40,368 bases of DNA from Candidatus Gastranaerophilales bacterium (lineage in GTDB: Bacteria; Cyanobacteriota; Vampirovibrionia; Gastranaerophilales; Gastranaerophilaceae): positions 1 to 40,368 of the forward strand of contig CALVEJ010000010.1 in the NCBI GenBank assembly GCA_944326535.1, given 5' to 3'. This document shows positions 1 through 6,781 of this stretch, piece after piece. Position numbers and translations under genes: made by a program. The notes below the pieces were generated by a model that saw only the letters and a list, made by a program, of their open reading frames with translations, was not told where the DNA came from and searched no databases. Every line of letters starts with the position of its first letter. Positions within the stretch are counted from its first letter, which is position 1.

Positions 1-361
1 TTTGTCTGTTTTCAACAAATTGTATATTTCTTTTCTGGATTCTAAGTTAGTTTCATTTGTACTGTATAAAACAGCCCTGATTCTATTCTTAGGGAAATCT
101 TTGTCTGCACACATCATTTTTGCAAGTTCTATATTTGTTTCATTTGTACCTTTCAAAATGCCCCAAATTTGATTCTTCGGAAAATCTTTGTCTGCACACA
201 TCATTTTTGCAAGTTCTATATTGGTTTTATTTGTATATCCCAAAACAGTCCAAATTTGATTCTTCGGAAAATCTTTGTCTGCACACATCATTTTTGCAAG
301 TTCTATATTTGTTTCATTTGTATATTCCAAAACAGTCCAAATTTGATCCTTCGGAAAATCT
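1..361 (-). repeat. Tandem 87-bp coding repeats (29-residue units flanked by 33-residue units)
   Basis: Inside the partial gene the string AATCT recurs at 96, 183, 270 and 357, exactly 87 bp apart, which is 29 codons. The 53 bases from 96 and from 270 are identical, and the copy from 183 differs at only a few sites. The units at both ends carry a 4-residue longer version (KEIYNLLKTDKDFP in place of LAKMMCADKDFP), giving 33-residue spacing (99 bp) at the left edge. Near-identity at DNA level points to recent duplication or gene conversion. The predicted protein form is a helical solenoid; that part is inference. Confidence 0.85.
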
Positions 362-2412
362 TTGTCTGTTTTCAACAAATTGTATATTTCTTTTTTAAAC
401 TCTATATTGTCTTTATTTATGCTGTCTAATATACGTTCTGCAATAGAAGAATTCTTATTACCATCCAGGGCGAGGCTTTGTGCGAGTTCGGCTTTGAGTT
501 TTTCAAACTCTGCATCTGTCATAACAGGTTTTTCACCAGATTTGACAATTGTTTCAGCTTCAGTATTCCGGACTGTTTCGTCAGCGGAGTTTTTTGTTGC
601 TGTTTCAAAAGACTCTGCATTTTTCTGTTCAGTTTTTGTGAATATATTTTCAGCTTCATTTGATTTGCCTGTTATTTCAGCAGTTTCCTGTATCTTTGTT
701 CTTTCGCCCAGATTGGTGACTTCTCCATCAGGAGAAACAAGTTCATATCCGTTGTCGGATTTTCTGACTTTGTAACCGTCCAGCCCGGAATCTTTCATTG
801 CTTCTTGAAAAGCTTTTATTGTTGCTTTATTGGCGCTTCCGCCGACCAGCATTGACATAAATTTGTTCAAAACTCTTGCCTGAGTTTCTCCCTCAGCATT
901 TCCTTTGAGTGCTTCGAGCATATCTCCGTCTGTCAAAAGGTTTGTAAAGAAGGTATCGGCAGAAACCTCCGTAACCATTCCCGCTCCCTTTGCTGAAGTA
1001 TTAAATGCTTTTTCAAGGATTTTGGGCACAGCGGAAGATGAAGAAGAAGACACTGCCTTTTGTACAAAATCACCCATCGGACCGGAAACAAAAGCGCCAA
1101 AGAAAGCATAAGGAGCCATATCCAGCATATTATTCATTATCTGTTCAGACTTTTCTTTTGTGAGCCCAGTACTGCTTGTTGCCGCATTGACAGCTTCAAA
1201 AGCACCGTCAACAGCAACGCTGAATGTTGTTACACCTGTTTTTACGATTTGTTGTGCTGCCGTTGTTCCTACTTTTGCTGCCAGTGCCGTAGAACCTCTG
1301 GCTACGAGATTTGAACCGCCAAGAAGCATTGTTGCTGCGATATCGGCACTCATTTTTACAAACGCTGTACCCTGTTTTTGATTTAAAATCCAGGCATCCG
1401 TGAGTTCTTTTGCGTTTTCTCCTCCGAATGTTTCGGAAAAAGCTTTTTCATAGTCTGTTTTGTATTCCTCAAAGGTTCTGCCGTTCAATTTTTCTTCGTA
1501 TGACTTTTTAGCTTCCTCTTGAAGATTTTCAAGAATTTGGACAAAGTTTTTCTCAAAATCATCTTTTGATGTCACATTTTGGGCAACGGCGGTCATAAAT
1601 TTTTCTTTTACTTCACTGTTTCCTTCACAAAAATCATCGATTATTTGTGCAAATTTGGCATCTGATGATATTTTGGGATATGCTGACGGCATTACCATTG
1701 CGCCTGCTGCTTTTTGTGCATCAAGGGCTTTTTCTTTGCTATAAATATTTTTCAGTTCTTTTATACTTTTTTCAAGCTGGTCATATTTATTTTTGTATGC
1801 GAGGGCAATCATATATTCTTCGGATTTTGTTTTAAAATCCTCTACTTTTGCGGCATCAAATCTGACATCTCTGCTTTTTTCGAAAGCAAATTCGAATTTT
1901 CCTTTATTATCTGCGTTGTAAATATTTTGTGCATCGGTGTATGTTTTGTCGATTATTTTATCCATTTCTGAAAGGGTAATGGTGCCTTTGTCACTGAAGA
2001 GATTGGCAAATGGCTTCAGAATATGCCAGGTGACATCAAAAACGCCCATATCTTGCTTGTATTCAAAATATGATTTTTTTGCACTTTTTGCAGCATCAAA
2101 CAAATATTCACGTACATATTTTGCCGCTTCATATTCTTGTTGTGAAGCGTATGTGGAAGAGTAGTTTCTCTCAACTACAATGCCGTCATTCTGGTTAACA
2201 AAGCCGGATGAAAACATACCCGTTGATGTCGGGGTAAAGGGACTTTTGTTAACGGAAAAATCAGTTGAGTTTGACAGGAGTTTTGTCAGCTCTATATTGA
2301 GCTCTTCATCTGTCATTGCCGAAAGTTTTTCTTTCAGATTAGTAGTATCAATGCCTTTCTGCGAAGCCATTGATATGATATATGCTATAAGTTCTGTTCT
2401 TCCAAACGCCAT
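1..2412 (-). CDS. Large repeat-containing protein of unknown function, C-terminus cut by window edge
   Basis: An uninterrupted reading frame of 804 codons runs from an ATG at 2412 to the left edge with no stop, so the C-terminus is missing. No signal peptide is visible. Residues 1-340 are mixed helical sequence. Residues about 345-480 are small-residue-rich and weakly hydrophobic (Ala/Gly/Val), with a stretch MAPYAFFGAFVSG, and could contact membrane. Residues 560-670 are acidic and low in hydrophobics. From about residue 680 to the edge the protein is built of near-identical repeats with the core ELAKMMCADKDFPKNQIW. The general layout recalls large surface proteins, tape-measure-like proteins or effectors, but I recognise no family. 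The start is weakly supported: GGGATG lies 7 bases upstream. The gene stands alone, with the next gene ending 239 bp upstream of it. Confidence 0.8.
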   Translation of the reverse strand, partial: MAFGRTELIAYIISMASQKGIDTTNLKEKLSAMTDEELNIELTKLLSNSTDFSVNKSPFTPTSTGMFSSGFVNQNDGIVVERNYSSTYASQQEYEAAKYVREYLFDAAKSAKKSYFEYKQDMGVFDVTWHILKPFANLFSDKGTITLSEMDKIIDKTYTDAQNIYNADNKGKFEFAFEKSRDVRFDAAKVEDFKTKSEEYMIALAYKNKYDQLEKSIKELKNIYSKEKALDAQKAAGAMVMPSAYPKISSDAKFAQIIDDFCEGNSEVKEKFMTAVAQNVTSKDDFEKNFVQILENLQEEAKKSYEEKLNGRTFEEYKTDYEKAFSETFGGENAKELTDAWILNQKQGTAFVKMSADIAATMLLGGSNLVARGSTALAAKVGTTAAQQIVKTGVTTFSVAVDGAFEAVNAATSSTGLTKEKSEQIMNNMLDMAPYAFFGAFVSGPMGDFVQKAVSSSSSSAVPKILEKAFNTSAKGAGMVTEVSADTFFTNLLTDGDMLEALKGNAEGETQARVLNKFMSMLVGGSANKATIKAFQEAMKDSGLDGYKVRKSDNGYELVSPDGEVTNLGERTKIQETAEITGKSNEAENIFTKTEQKNAESFETATKNSADETVRNTEAETIVKSGEKPVMTDAEFEKLKAELAQSLALDGNKNSSIAERILDSINKDNIEFKKEIYNLLKTDKDFPKDQIWTVLEYTNETNIELAKMMCADKDFPKNQIWTVLGYTNKTNIELAKMMCADKDFPKNQIWGILKGTNETNIELAKMMCADKDFPKNRIRAVLYSTNETNLESRKEIYNLLKTDK

Positions 2413-2587
2413 TTTTCATCCCTATTTCTATATTTTTGTTATCGAATGAAACAGAAAAATCTTTAAACATTTTGCATTTTTTGGGGGAGATAATCCAACA
2501 TATACCCTTGTGTGTCTGTAGTTTTGGGATTTGTAAATATTCTTTAAGAAAATTATTTCTGCAATGAACGGGAACTAAAGTTTTTAT

Positions 2588-2620
2588 ATAAAAAAATAAA
2601 GCCCTGCGAGGCAGGGCTTT
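2588..2620 (-). terminator. Rho-independent terminator of the Spy/sigma operon
   Basis: AAAGCCCTGC and GCAGGGCTTT form a 10-bp stem with a 3-base loop. Read on the minus strand it is followed by ATTTTTTTAT. It lies 30 bp past the stop of the Spy-like gene and closes the three-gene operon. Confidence 0.88.
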
Positions 2621-2650
2621 GACATGTTTTATTACGATTTAGGGAGTTGT

Positions 2651-3205
2651 TTATTTTTGCTGTAGTTTTGGTTGTTGAGGTCCCGGACCAAATCCCGGAT
2701 GGTGAGGTCTTTTATGCTTTTTCATTTGCATATGTCTTTCTTTTGCTTCCTGTTTGATTTTTTCAAATTCAGCTTTTTGTTCAGGAGTCAAAATTGCCTC
2801 AAATTCTTTTGTATTTTCGTTTCTTATGTCTCTTGCCTGTTTTTTGAGTTCACGCATGTCTTTTTTCAATGCTGTAATTTTTTTCTCTTTTTCTTCTTGA
2901 GACAAGTTGCTTTCTTTTACAGCTTTGATTTCTTCATGTTTTGCTTTCATTTTTTCAAAAACAGGTTTGATTTTTTCGTGACCTTTCATTCTGATTTCAC
3001 GAGCCTGTTTTTTCTGATCTTCTGTGAGTTTGAGTCTGTCATCAAGGCTTTGTCTTGTCATTTTCGGCGGTTTTTGCTGATTACATTTGCATTTGCAAGG
3101 AGGTTTTGGCTGCGTGTTTGTGTCTGTATTAACAGTGTTTGCGTAGCTCATGGTAGAGGAAAGCATTAAAGCTGCAATCCCTGCGATAATTAAAGATTTT
3201 TTCAT
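2651..3205 (-). CDS. Spy/CpxP-like periplasmic protein with Cys and His clusters
   Basis: This 184-residue protein has a signal peptide (MKKS, hydrophobic core, likely cut after SYA near residue 22). It is otherwise highly charged and helical, with two LTxxQ motifs (LTEDQ at 60-64, LTPEQ at 139-143). That is the signature of the Spy/CpxP/ZraP family of periplasmic chaperones and metal sensors. It also has a C-K-C-K-C cluster at residues 37-41 just after the signal peptide and a His/Met-rich tail (HMQMKKHKRPHH), both plausible metal ligands. It is the last gene of an operon behind the anti-sigma and sigma genes (13-bp gap), so it is probably a target or sensor of that sigma system. The start has a good ribosome site (AAAGGA). 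The family call is firm; the metal role is inference. Confidence 0.82.
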   Translation of the reverse strand: MKKSLIIAGIAALMLSSTMSYANTVNTDTNTQPKPPCKCKCNQQKPPKMTRQSLDDRLKLTEDQKKQAREIRMKGHEKIKPVFEKMKAKHEEIKAVKESNLSQEEKEKKITALKKDMRELKKQARDIRNENTKEFEAILTPEQKAEFEKIKQEAKERHMQMKKHKRPHHPGFGPGPQQPKLQQK

Positions 3206-3218
3206 GTTTTTATCCTTT

Positions 3219-3716
3219 CTAAATCAGATCTTTAAGCATTTCTGCAAGTTCTTTTTTTGCGTTGTACAGTCTTGATTTTACTGTGCCTATAGGACATTTT
3301 ATTTTTTGTGAAATTTCTTCGTACGATTTGTTTTCTATTTCATAAAGCATTATGACTTCTTTGAATTTAGGTTTAAGTTTGTTTATTGCTTTTGTTATTG
3401 TTTTTTGTCTTTCAATTTTTAATAACTCTTCTTCGGGCGTTTCTTTTTTGCATTTTACAAAAGAGATAACATTTTCGTCTGTAGTCGAGTTGTCTGATAA
3501 TTTTTTTTGAGATGATTTCAGGTAGTCTTTTGAAAGATTTGCGCTGATAGTTCTTATCCAGGCAGAAAACATGCCTTTTTCTTCATATTTTTCTGCATTT
3601 TTCAATACTTTACAGTAGACCTCTTGTTCAAGATCCTCGTTCTGTTCGTTTGTTATACGTTTTATGATATTTCTCACGGTGCTGCCATGAGTTGCGATTA
3701 TTTCTTTTAAATCCAT
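3219..3716 (-). CDS. ECF-type RNA polymerase sigma factor
   Basis: At 165 residues this has the usual length of a minimal ECF sigma factor. Region 2 is seen at about residues 10-70 (DLEQEVYCKVLKNAEKY, then FSAWIRTISANLSKDYLK), and region 4 at about 110-160 (a helix-turn-helix with YEEISQKIKCPIGTVKSRLYNAKKEL). The linker is charged. It lies 7 bp after the anti-sigma gene and 13 bp before the Spy-like gene, in one transcription unit. By analogy with RpoE/SigW-type systems it should be held inactive at the membrane by the neighbouring anti-sigma and released by envelope or metal stress. The inducing signal cannot be read from the sequence. Confidence 0.92.
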   Translation of the reverse strand: MDLKEIIATHGSTVRNIIKRITNEQNEDLEQEVYCKVLKNAEKYEEKGMFSAWIRTISANLSKDYLKSSQKKLSDNSTTDENVISFVKCKKETPEEELLKIERQKTITKAINKLKPKFKEVIMLYEIENKSYEEISQKIKCPIGTVKSRLYNAKKELAEMLKDLI

Positions 3717-3723
3717 ATTTACC

Positions 3724-4080
3724 TTAGTTTATGTATAAGAACCCGTATTCATCTACGGGGAGCCCCATTTCTTCAACAGTCAGTGAATTTGCTTCGTTCA
3801 TTGCAACCACATCTTCATACAGGTTTGTACCTACAGTGTAAAGCGGTACGCTTAATGTTGCAAATACAACAAGAAACGCTGCACAAGCTGCCTGAAGTAT
3901 TCTGGACTGTTTTTTCTTTTCTTTTATATAGGGCTTTGCTTCTTGAATGAGAGCCGAAACCTTCTGCATCTTTTCATGTTCTTTTTGGCATTCTTCACAT
4001 GTTTCAAGATGTTTTTGAAAATCTTCCTCACTCAGGAAGGTATACATACTTTCATAACCGTTACATTTTTTTTCGTTCAT
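3724..4080 (-). CDS. Membrane anti-sigma factor with zinc-type ZAS motif
   Basis: This is a 118-residue protein with the Hx3Cx2C motif of zinc-binding anti-sigma factors at H24, C28 and C31 (KHLETCEEC). One membrane segment follows at about residues 62-84, then a short extracytoplasmic tail of about 33 residues. The order, cytoplasmic zinc domain then membrane helix then short periplasmic end, matches anti-sigma factors that bind an ECF sigma factor. The gene is first in the operon, directly before its presumed partner. The short periplasmic part suggests sensing by a partner protein, possibly the Spy-like product, rather than by a large sensor domain of its own. The start ATG has AAGGA upstream. 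Confidence 0.88.
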   Translation of the reverse strand: MNEKKCNGYESMYTFLSEEDFQKHLETCEECQKEHEKMQKVSALIQEAKPYIKEKKKQSRILQAACAAFLVVFATLSVPLYTVGTNLYEDVVAMNEANSLTVEEMGLPVDEYGFLYIN

Positions 4081-4176
4081 TGTTTTTTGTCCTTACATAT
4101 ACTATAACGAATATTAAAAAAAAATGTTCATTTTTTGTAAAAAAATTTTTTAATTGGATTAAAAATAAATATATAC

Positions 4177-4206
4177 TTGACAATAAGCAGTATTTACAGG
4201 AATATA
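4177..4206 (+). promoter_or_regulatory. Sigma-70 type promoter for the RNA/tRNA-Leu unit
   Basis: A perfect -35 box TTGACA at 4177-4182 is followed by an 18-base spacer and AATATA at 4201-4206; TATAGT at 4203 is the other reading. It points into the structured region and tRNA downstream, with a predicted transcript start near 4213. No open reading frame follows it. Confidence 0.65.
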
Positions 4207-4231
4207 GTTAAGTTACAAATGACATTATGAA

Positions 4232-4348
4232 GGTGTATTTTGCCCTGGTGGCAGGAACCAAAGAGTGAAGTACACCAGGAGAAAACAACTAAATGTTGTT
4301 TTCGAAAAGAGTTAGCGGAAGGCACGGAGTGCTCCGCCACAATACACA
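4232..4348 (+). ncRNA. Candidate structured RNA upstream of tRNA-Leu, family not recognised
   Basis: This non-coding stretch lies behind a good promoter and ahead of the tRNA, and it can fold extensively. The ends pair (GTGTATT at 4233-4239 with AATACAC at 4341-4347). Inside are an 8-bp hairpin AAAACAAC/GTTGTTTT (4282-4302) and a 9-bp hairpin GCGGA-GCAC/GTGC-TCCGC (4315-4337). CCTGGTG at 4244-4250 can also pair with CACCAGG at 4273-4279. Bases 4237-4252 (ATTTTGCCCTGGTGGC) are identical to 4367-4382, which spans the 5' end of the tRNA. It could be a small RNA, a leader acting on tRNA maturation, or a decayed tRNA copy. It does not look like 6S, SRP, RNase P or tmRNA. Confidence 0.45.
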
Positions 4349-4371
4349 TTTGAAAAGTAAAAAATAATTTT

Positions 4372-4457
4372 GCCCTGGTGGCGGAATCGGTAGACGCGTC
4401 GGACTTAAAATCCGATTGGGCTCACCCCCAGTGCCAGTTCAAGTCTGGCTCAGGGCA
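4372..4457 (+). tRNA. tRNA-Leu (anticodon UAA)
   Basis: This 86-base class II tRNA has an acceptor stem GCCCTGG/TCAGGGC with discriminator A at 4457. The anticodon stem is TCGGA/TCCGA around the loop CTTAAAA, with anticodon TAA at 4406-4408. It has a long variable arm typical of leucine tRNAs and a T-arm GCCAG-TTCAAGT-CTGGC. CCA is not encoded. It reads UUA, a codon expected to be heavily used in this AT-rich genome. Confidence 0.96.
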
Positions 4458-4465
4458 CTCTTTTT

Positions 4466-4494
4466 AAGACTCCCTTTAGGGAGTCTTTATTGTT
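4466..4494 (+). terminator. Terminator after tRNA-Leu
   Basis: AAGACTCCC (4466-4474) and GGGAGTCTT (4479-4487) form a 9-bp stem with a TTTA loop. TATTGTTT follows. It starts 9 bases after the tRNA end. Confidence 0.85.
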
Positions 4495-4593
4495 TCTGTG
4501 GGTAATCTGTGGGTGCATTTGTATCCGAATGAGACTTACCGTCTAATTTCCTTTAAAATTGCCAGCATCTATGTCCTCGTAATTCTGCAAAAA

Positions 4594-4620
4594 GTTGTTG
4601 GGTTAGTAGACCCAACCTAC
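4594..4620 (-). repeat. Dispersed palindrome, copy 1
   Basis: GTTGGGT (4597-4603) and ACCCAAC (4610-4616) form a hairpin. Read on the minus strand the element is GTAGGTTGGG, six bases, then CCCAACA. The same pattern recurs at 34702-34724. The rest of the gap 4495-4658 holds no gene or clear signal. Confidence 0.55.
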
Positions 4621-4658
4621 AGCATTTAAAATATCTTGCTTGTCAAGCGAATTTGCTC

Positions 4659-4686
4659 TTTACAAATACTGCGTAAAAAATATAAT
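4659..4686 (+). promoter_or_regulatory. Promoter of the TPR gene, leaderless type
   Basis: TTTACA (4659-4664), a 16-base spacer, and a perfect TATAAT (4681-4686). The start ATG is at 4695, so transcription should begin at or within two bases of it. There is no Shine-Dalgarno sequence. Confidence 0.7.
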
Positions 4687-4694
4687 ATATCTCT

Positions 4695-5621
4695 ATGGAC
4701 AATAATCTCGATAAAATAAAAGAGTTAAATGCTCAATTGGAAAAAGATCCTACTGATTTTAAAACCAGAAGGGAACTTGCAATCGAGTATATGAATAACG
4801 GGTACAACGAAGATGCTCTAAAGCAGCTTTATTATCTTTTGAAGCGTTTTCCGGAGGATCCGAGACTTCACTATAATGCCGGAATTGTTCTTGAAAACTT
4901 GAAAGAATTTGAAAAAGCAATAATCTCGTATCAAAATGCACTGAATATAAGCCCGAATGAACCTGATTTTTTGTATAATCTTGGTTATGCATATTTGCAG
5001 TCGGGTGATTTTGATATGGCAATACCTTTATTCAAAAGGGTTTTGCAGCTTGAAGAAGATGATGAGAACAGCTATTTTAATCTCGGGTATTTGTATTCGA
5101 AAAAAGAAGAGCATGACACAGCGATTAAATGCTTGAAAGCCGCACTTGAATTAAATCCTGAAGATTATCTGGCGCATTTTTATCTGGCTTATGAACTTGA
5201 TAAAACGGGAGATAGAGAAAACTGTATAAAACACTATGAAAAAGTGCTTGAGCTTTCGCCTGACTACAGCTGGGCTTTTTATAATCTCGGTGCAATATAT
5301 TTTGATGAGGGTGATACTCAAAAAGCAGAGCAATTTCTTTCACGTACACTCGAGTTAAATCCGAAAGATGACGGTGCATATGTGATTTTGTCAAAATTAT
5401 ATGCGCAAAAAAATGATTTAAAAAAAGCTTTGAAACTATTGCAAACGGCTATAAAAAACAATCCGTATAACGGAGAGGTAAACTATACAATAGCTCATGT
5501 ATACAAAGAACTCGGGGATACGGAACAGTATAAATATCACCTGAAAGAAGCTATGAATAATTATGAAACCTTAACGTCAAATCTTAAGCAATTGCAGTAC
5601 GAATTGAAAAGCCTTGAATAG
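4695..5621 (+). CDS. TPR-repeat protein
   Basis: This 308-residue soluble protein is made almost entirely of tetratricopeptide repeats: about eight 34-residue units from residue 15 to 290, with recurring forms such as YNLGYAYLQSGDFDMAIPLF and LELNP at unit ends. TPR arrays are scaffolds for protein binding and have no activity of their own. There is no signal peptide or membrane segment, so it is cytoplasmic. Its 3' end overlaps the 3' end of the converging HD-domain gene by 38 bp. The partner protein cannot be inferred from context. Confidence 0.92.
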   Translation: MDNNLDKIKELNAQLEKDPTDFKTRRELAIEYMNNGYNEDALKQLYYLLKRFPEDPRLHYNAGIVLENLKEFEKAIISYQNALNISPNEPDFLYNLGYAYLQSGDFDMAIPLFKRVLQLEEDDENSYFNLGYLYSKKEEHDTAIKCLKAALELNPEDYLAHFYLAYELDKTGDRENCIKHYEKVLELSPDYSWAFYNLGAIYFDEGDTQKAEQFLSRTLELNPKDDGAYVILSKLYAQKNDLKKALKLLQTAIKNNPYNGEVNYTIAHVYKELGDTEQYKYHLKEAMNNYETLTSNLKQLQYELKSLE

Positions 5622-6138
5622 GATTTGTTACGGTCTTTTTCTGGCCGTATTTTTTGTCAAGGGCATCAAGAATGTTTTGCGGTATCCGGGATGCTCTCAA
5701 GACTTCCATTGCTTCTTCATGTGTTTTTGCTTTTTTGTATGAACGTTCTTCTCTCATTGCGGAGTAGATATCTGCTGCTCTTACAATCTGAGCCATAAAG
5801 TTTTTTGACATTGGATTGTGATGATCTCTTGCTATCTCTGCAACGTTTACACCGTATCCGAGAGATTTTAAAAGTTCATATCCCAATACCGCATGAAGAT
5901 TTACGATTCTTCTTTCATCATCTGACAGGCGGCCTTTTTTATTCAAGATTTCAGGCGGAATCAATGATTTTCCTATATCATGAAGAGCTGCTCCGACTTC
6001 CATAACTTTGAGCTGTTCTTCTGTGTATCCGAGTTCTTCACCAATAGCTCTTGCATAGGTAATCGTTGTTGCCAGGTGCGTATATTTTATAGTTTTTAAA
6101 TTCTCATAATGTAATACTTTTTTTGCTATTTCTTTCAT
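5584..6138 (-). CDS. HD-domain protein related to HD-GYP phosphodiesterases
   Basis: This 184-residue protein has the HD fold landmarks: first His in THLATTITYA (about residue 21), the HD pair in LHDIGKSLIPPEIL, NLHAVLGYELL, RDHH, and the late AADIYSAMREERSYKKA helix. In HD-GYP enzymes that cleave cyclic di-GMP, the RDHH position continues HHExxDGxGYP. Here it reads HHNPMS, so the GYP motif is absent. Metal binding is therefore likely kept, but the usual cyclic di-GMP contacts are not. It follows the 164-residue unknown gene by 21 bp in the same direction and overlaps the TPR gene at its 3' end. It might hydrolyse another phosphate substrate or act as a sensor. Confidence 0.82.
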   Translation of the reverse strand: MKEIAKKVLHYENLKTIKYTHLATTITYARAIGEELGYTEEQLKVMEVGAALHDIGKSLIPPEILNKKGRLSDDERRIVNLHAVLGYELLKSLGYGVNVAEIARDHHNPMSKNFMAQIVRAADIYSAMREERSYKKAKTHEEAMEVLRASRIPQNILDALDKKYGQKKTVTNPIQGFSIRTAIA

Positions 6139-6159
6139 TCCTAATATCTTCCTTTGTTT

Positions 6160-6654
6160 TTAAGGCTGCAATAGTCCGGCTTCATTTAGGATTGCAGCAA
6201 TTCTTTTGTTTGAGTCAATTGCTGCGTAAAGGCTGTCTCTGTCCGGAATATAGCTCAATGCTTTTTTTACATTAGTGTCTGCTGCTGCATCCAGCTGTGT
6301 AATTCCGTATCTGATATTTTTGTAATAGTTTGACAATGTAGAAATAAAACCCTTTTGGGTTTCAGGTGCTTCTGCCCTTACTTCTTTTTTTGCTTTATTA
6401 TCGTTAATAATTTTAGAGCCGAATAAAGGAGTTGAAATATTACCGCTTGTTTTTAGTGCTGATGAGCTTAAAGCTGTATTGCCAAACAATGCGGGAGCTT
6501 TTTGTTCTTCTATAGGTGCTTTTGTATATAAAAAGCCGGCTCCCATAGGAAAGAGCTCTATTTTCTTATTTTCAACAGTAGTTTCTGCCGGTTTTCCTTG
6601 AGAAATATCACCGGCTGTCTGTTGAACTGTAATTTTTTCAACATTATGTGCCAA
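6160..6654 (-). CDS. Hypothetical protein, TTG start, upstream of the HD gene
   Basis: The family is not recognised. It has 164 residues and no signal peptide or membrane helix. Residues 1-105 are low-complexity, rich in Ala, Thr, Ser and Lys. Residues 105-164 look folded (FISTLSNYYKNIRYGITQL, and near the end NKRIAAILNEAGLLQP). The frame begins with TTG at 6654, preceded by AAGGAA at a usable distance. The first in-frame ATG is about 37 codons later, so the TTG start is preferred but not certain. It probably shares a transcript with the HD-domain gene 21 bp downstream. Confidence 0.65.
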   Translation of the reverse strand: MAHNVEKITVQQTAGDISQGKPAETTVENKKIELFPMGAGFLYTKAPIEEQKAPALFGNTALSSSALKTSGNISTPLFGSKIINDNKAKKEVRAEAPETQKGFISTLSNYYKNIRYGITQLDAAADTNVKKALSYIPDRDSLYAAIDSNKRIAAILNEAGLLQP

Positions 6655-6781
6655 AATTAACTATTCCTTTTTTCCCTTCGGTTTCCTATATAATAATAAA
6701 AAGATTTTTTTCTTCTGAATTTACCGATTTTTGGAAATTGTTAATATATTTTTACAAAAGTTTTTACAATAATGTTGAAAT

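Noticed and set aside
1-420. CRISPR-like regular spacing of 87 bp at the left edge
   Set aside because: The repeats stay in one reading frame, the spacers between identical parts are themselves similar, and the unit is a whole number of codons: these are protein repeats.
120-2449. Many plus-strand open frames over the left-edge gene
   Set aside because: They are Cys/Phe/Ser-rich shadows of the continuous 804-codon minus-strand frame, which alone has protein-like composition and repeats in frame.
3999-4211. Plus-strand 70-residue open frame over the anti-sigma start
   Set aside because: It overlaps the coding start of the anti-sigma gene antisense, has no ribosome site, and is Phe/Tyr/Lys-rich shadow sequence.
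4495-4600. Possible remnant of a phage integrase end next to tRNA-Leu (minus-strand peptide KSHSDTNAPTDYPQKQ)
   Set aside because: The frame is closed by a stop a few codons upstream, no attachment-site repeat of the tRNA 3' end was found, and no other phage gene is near.
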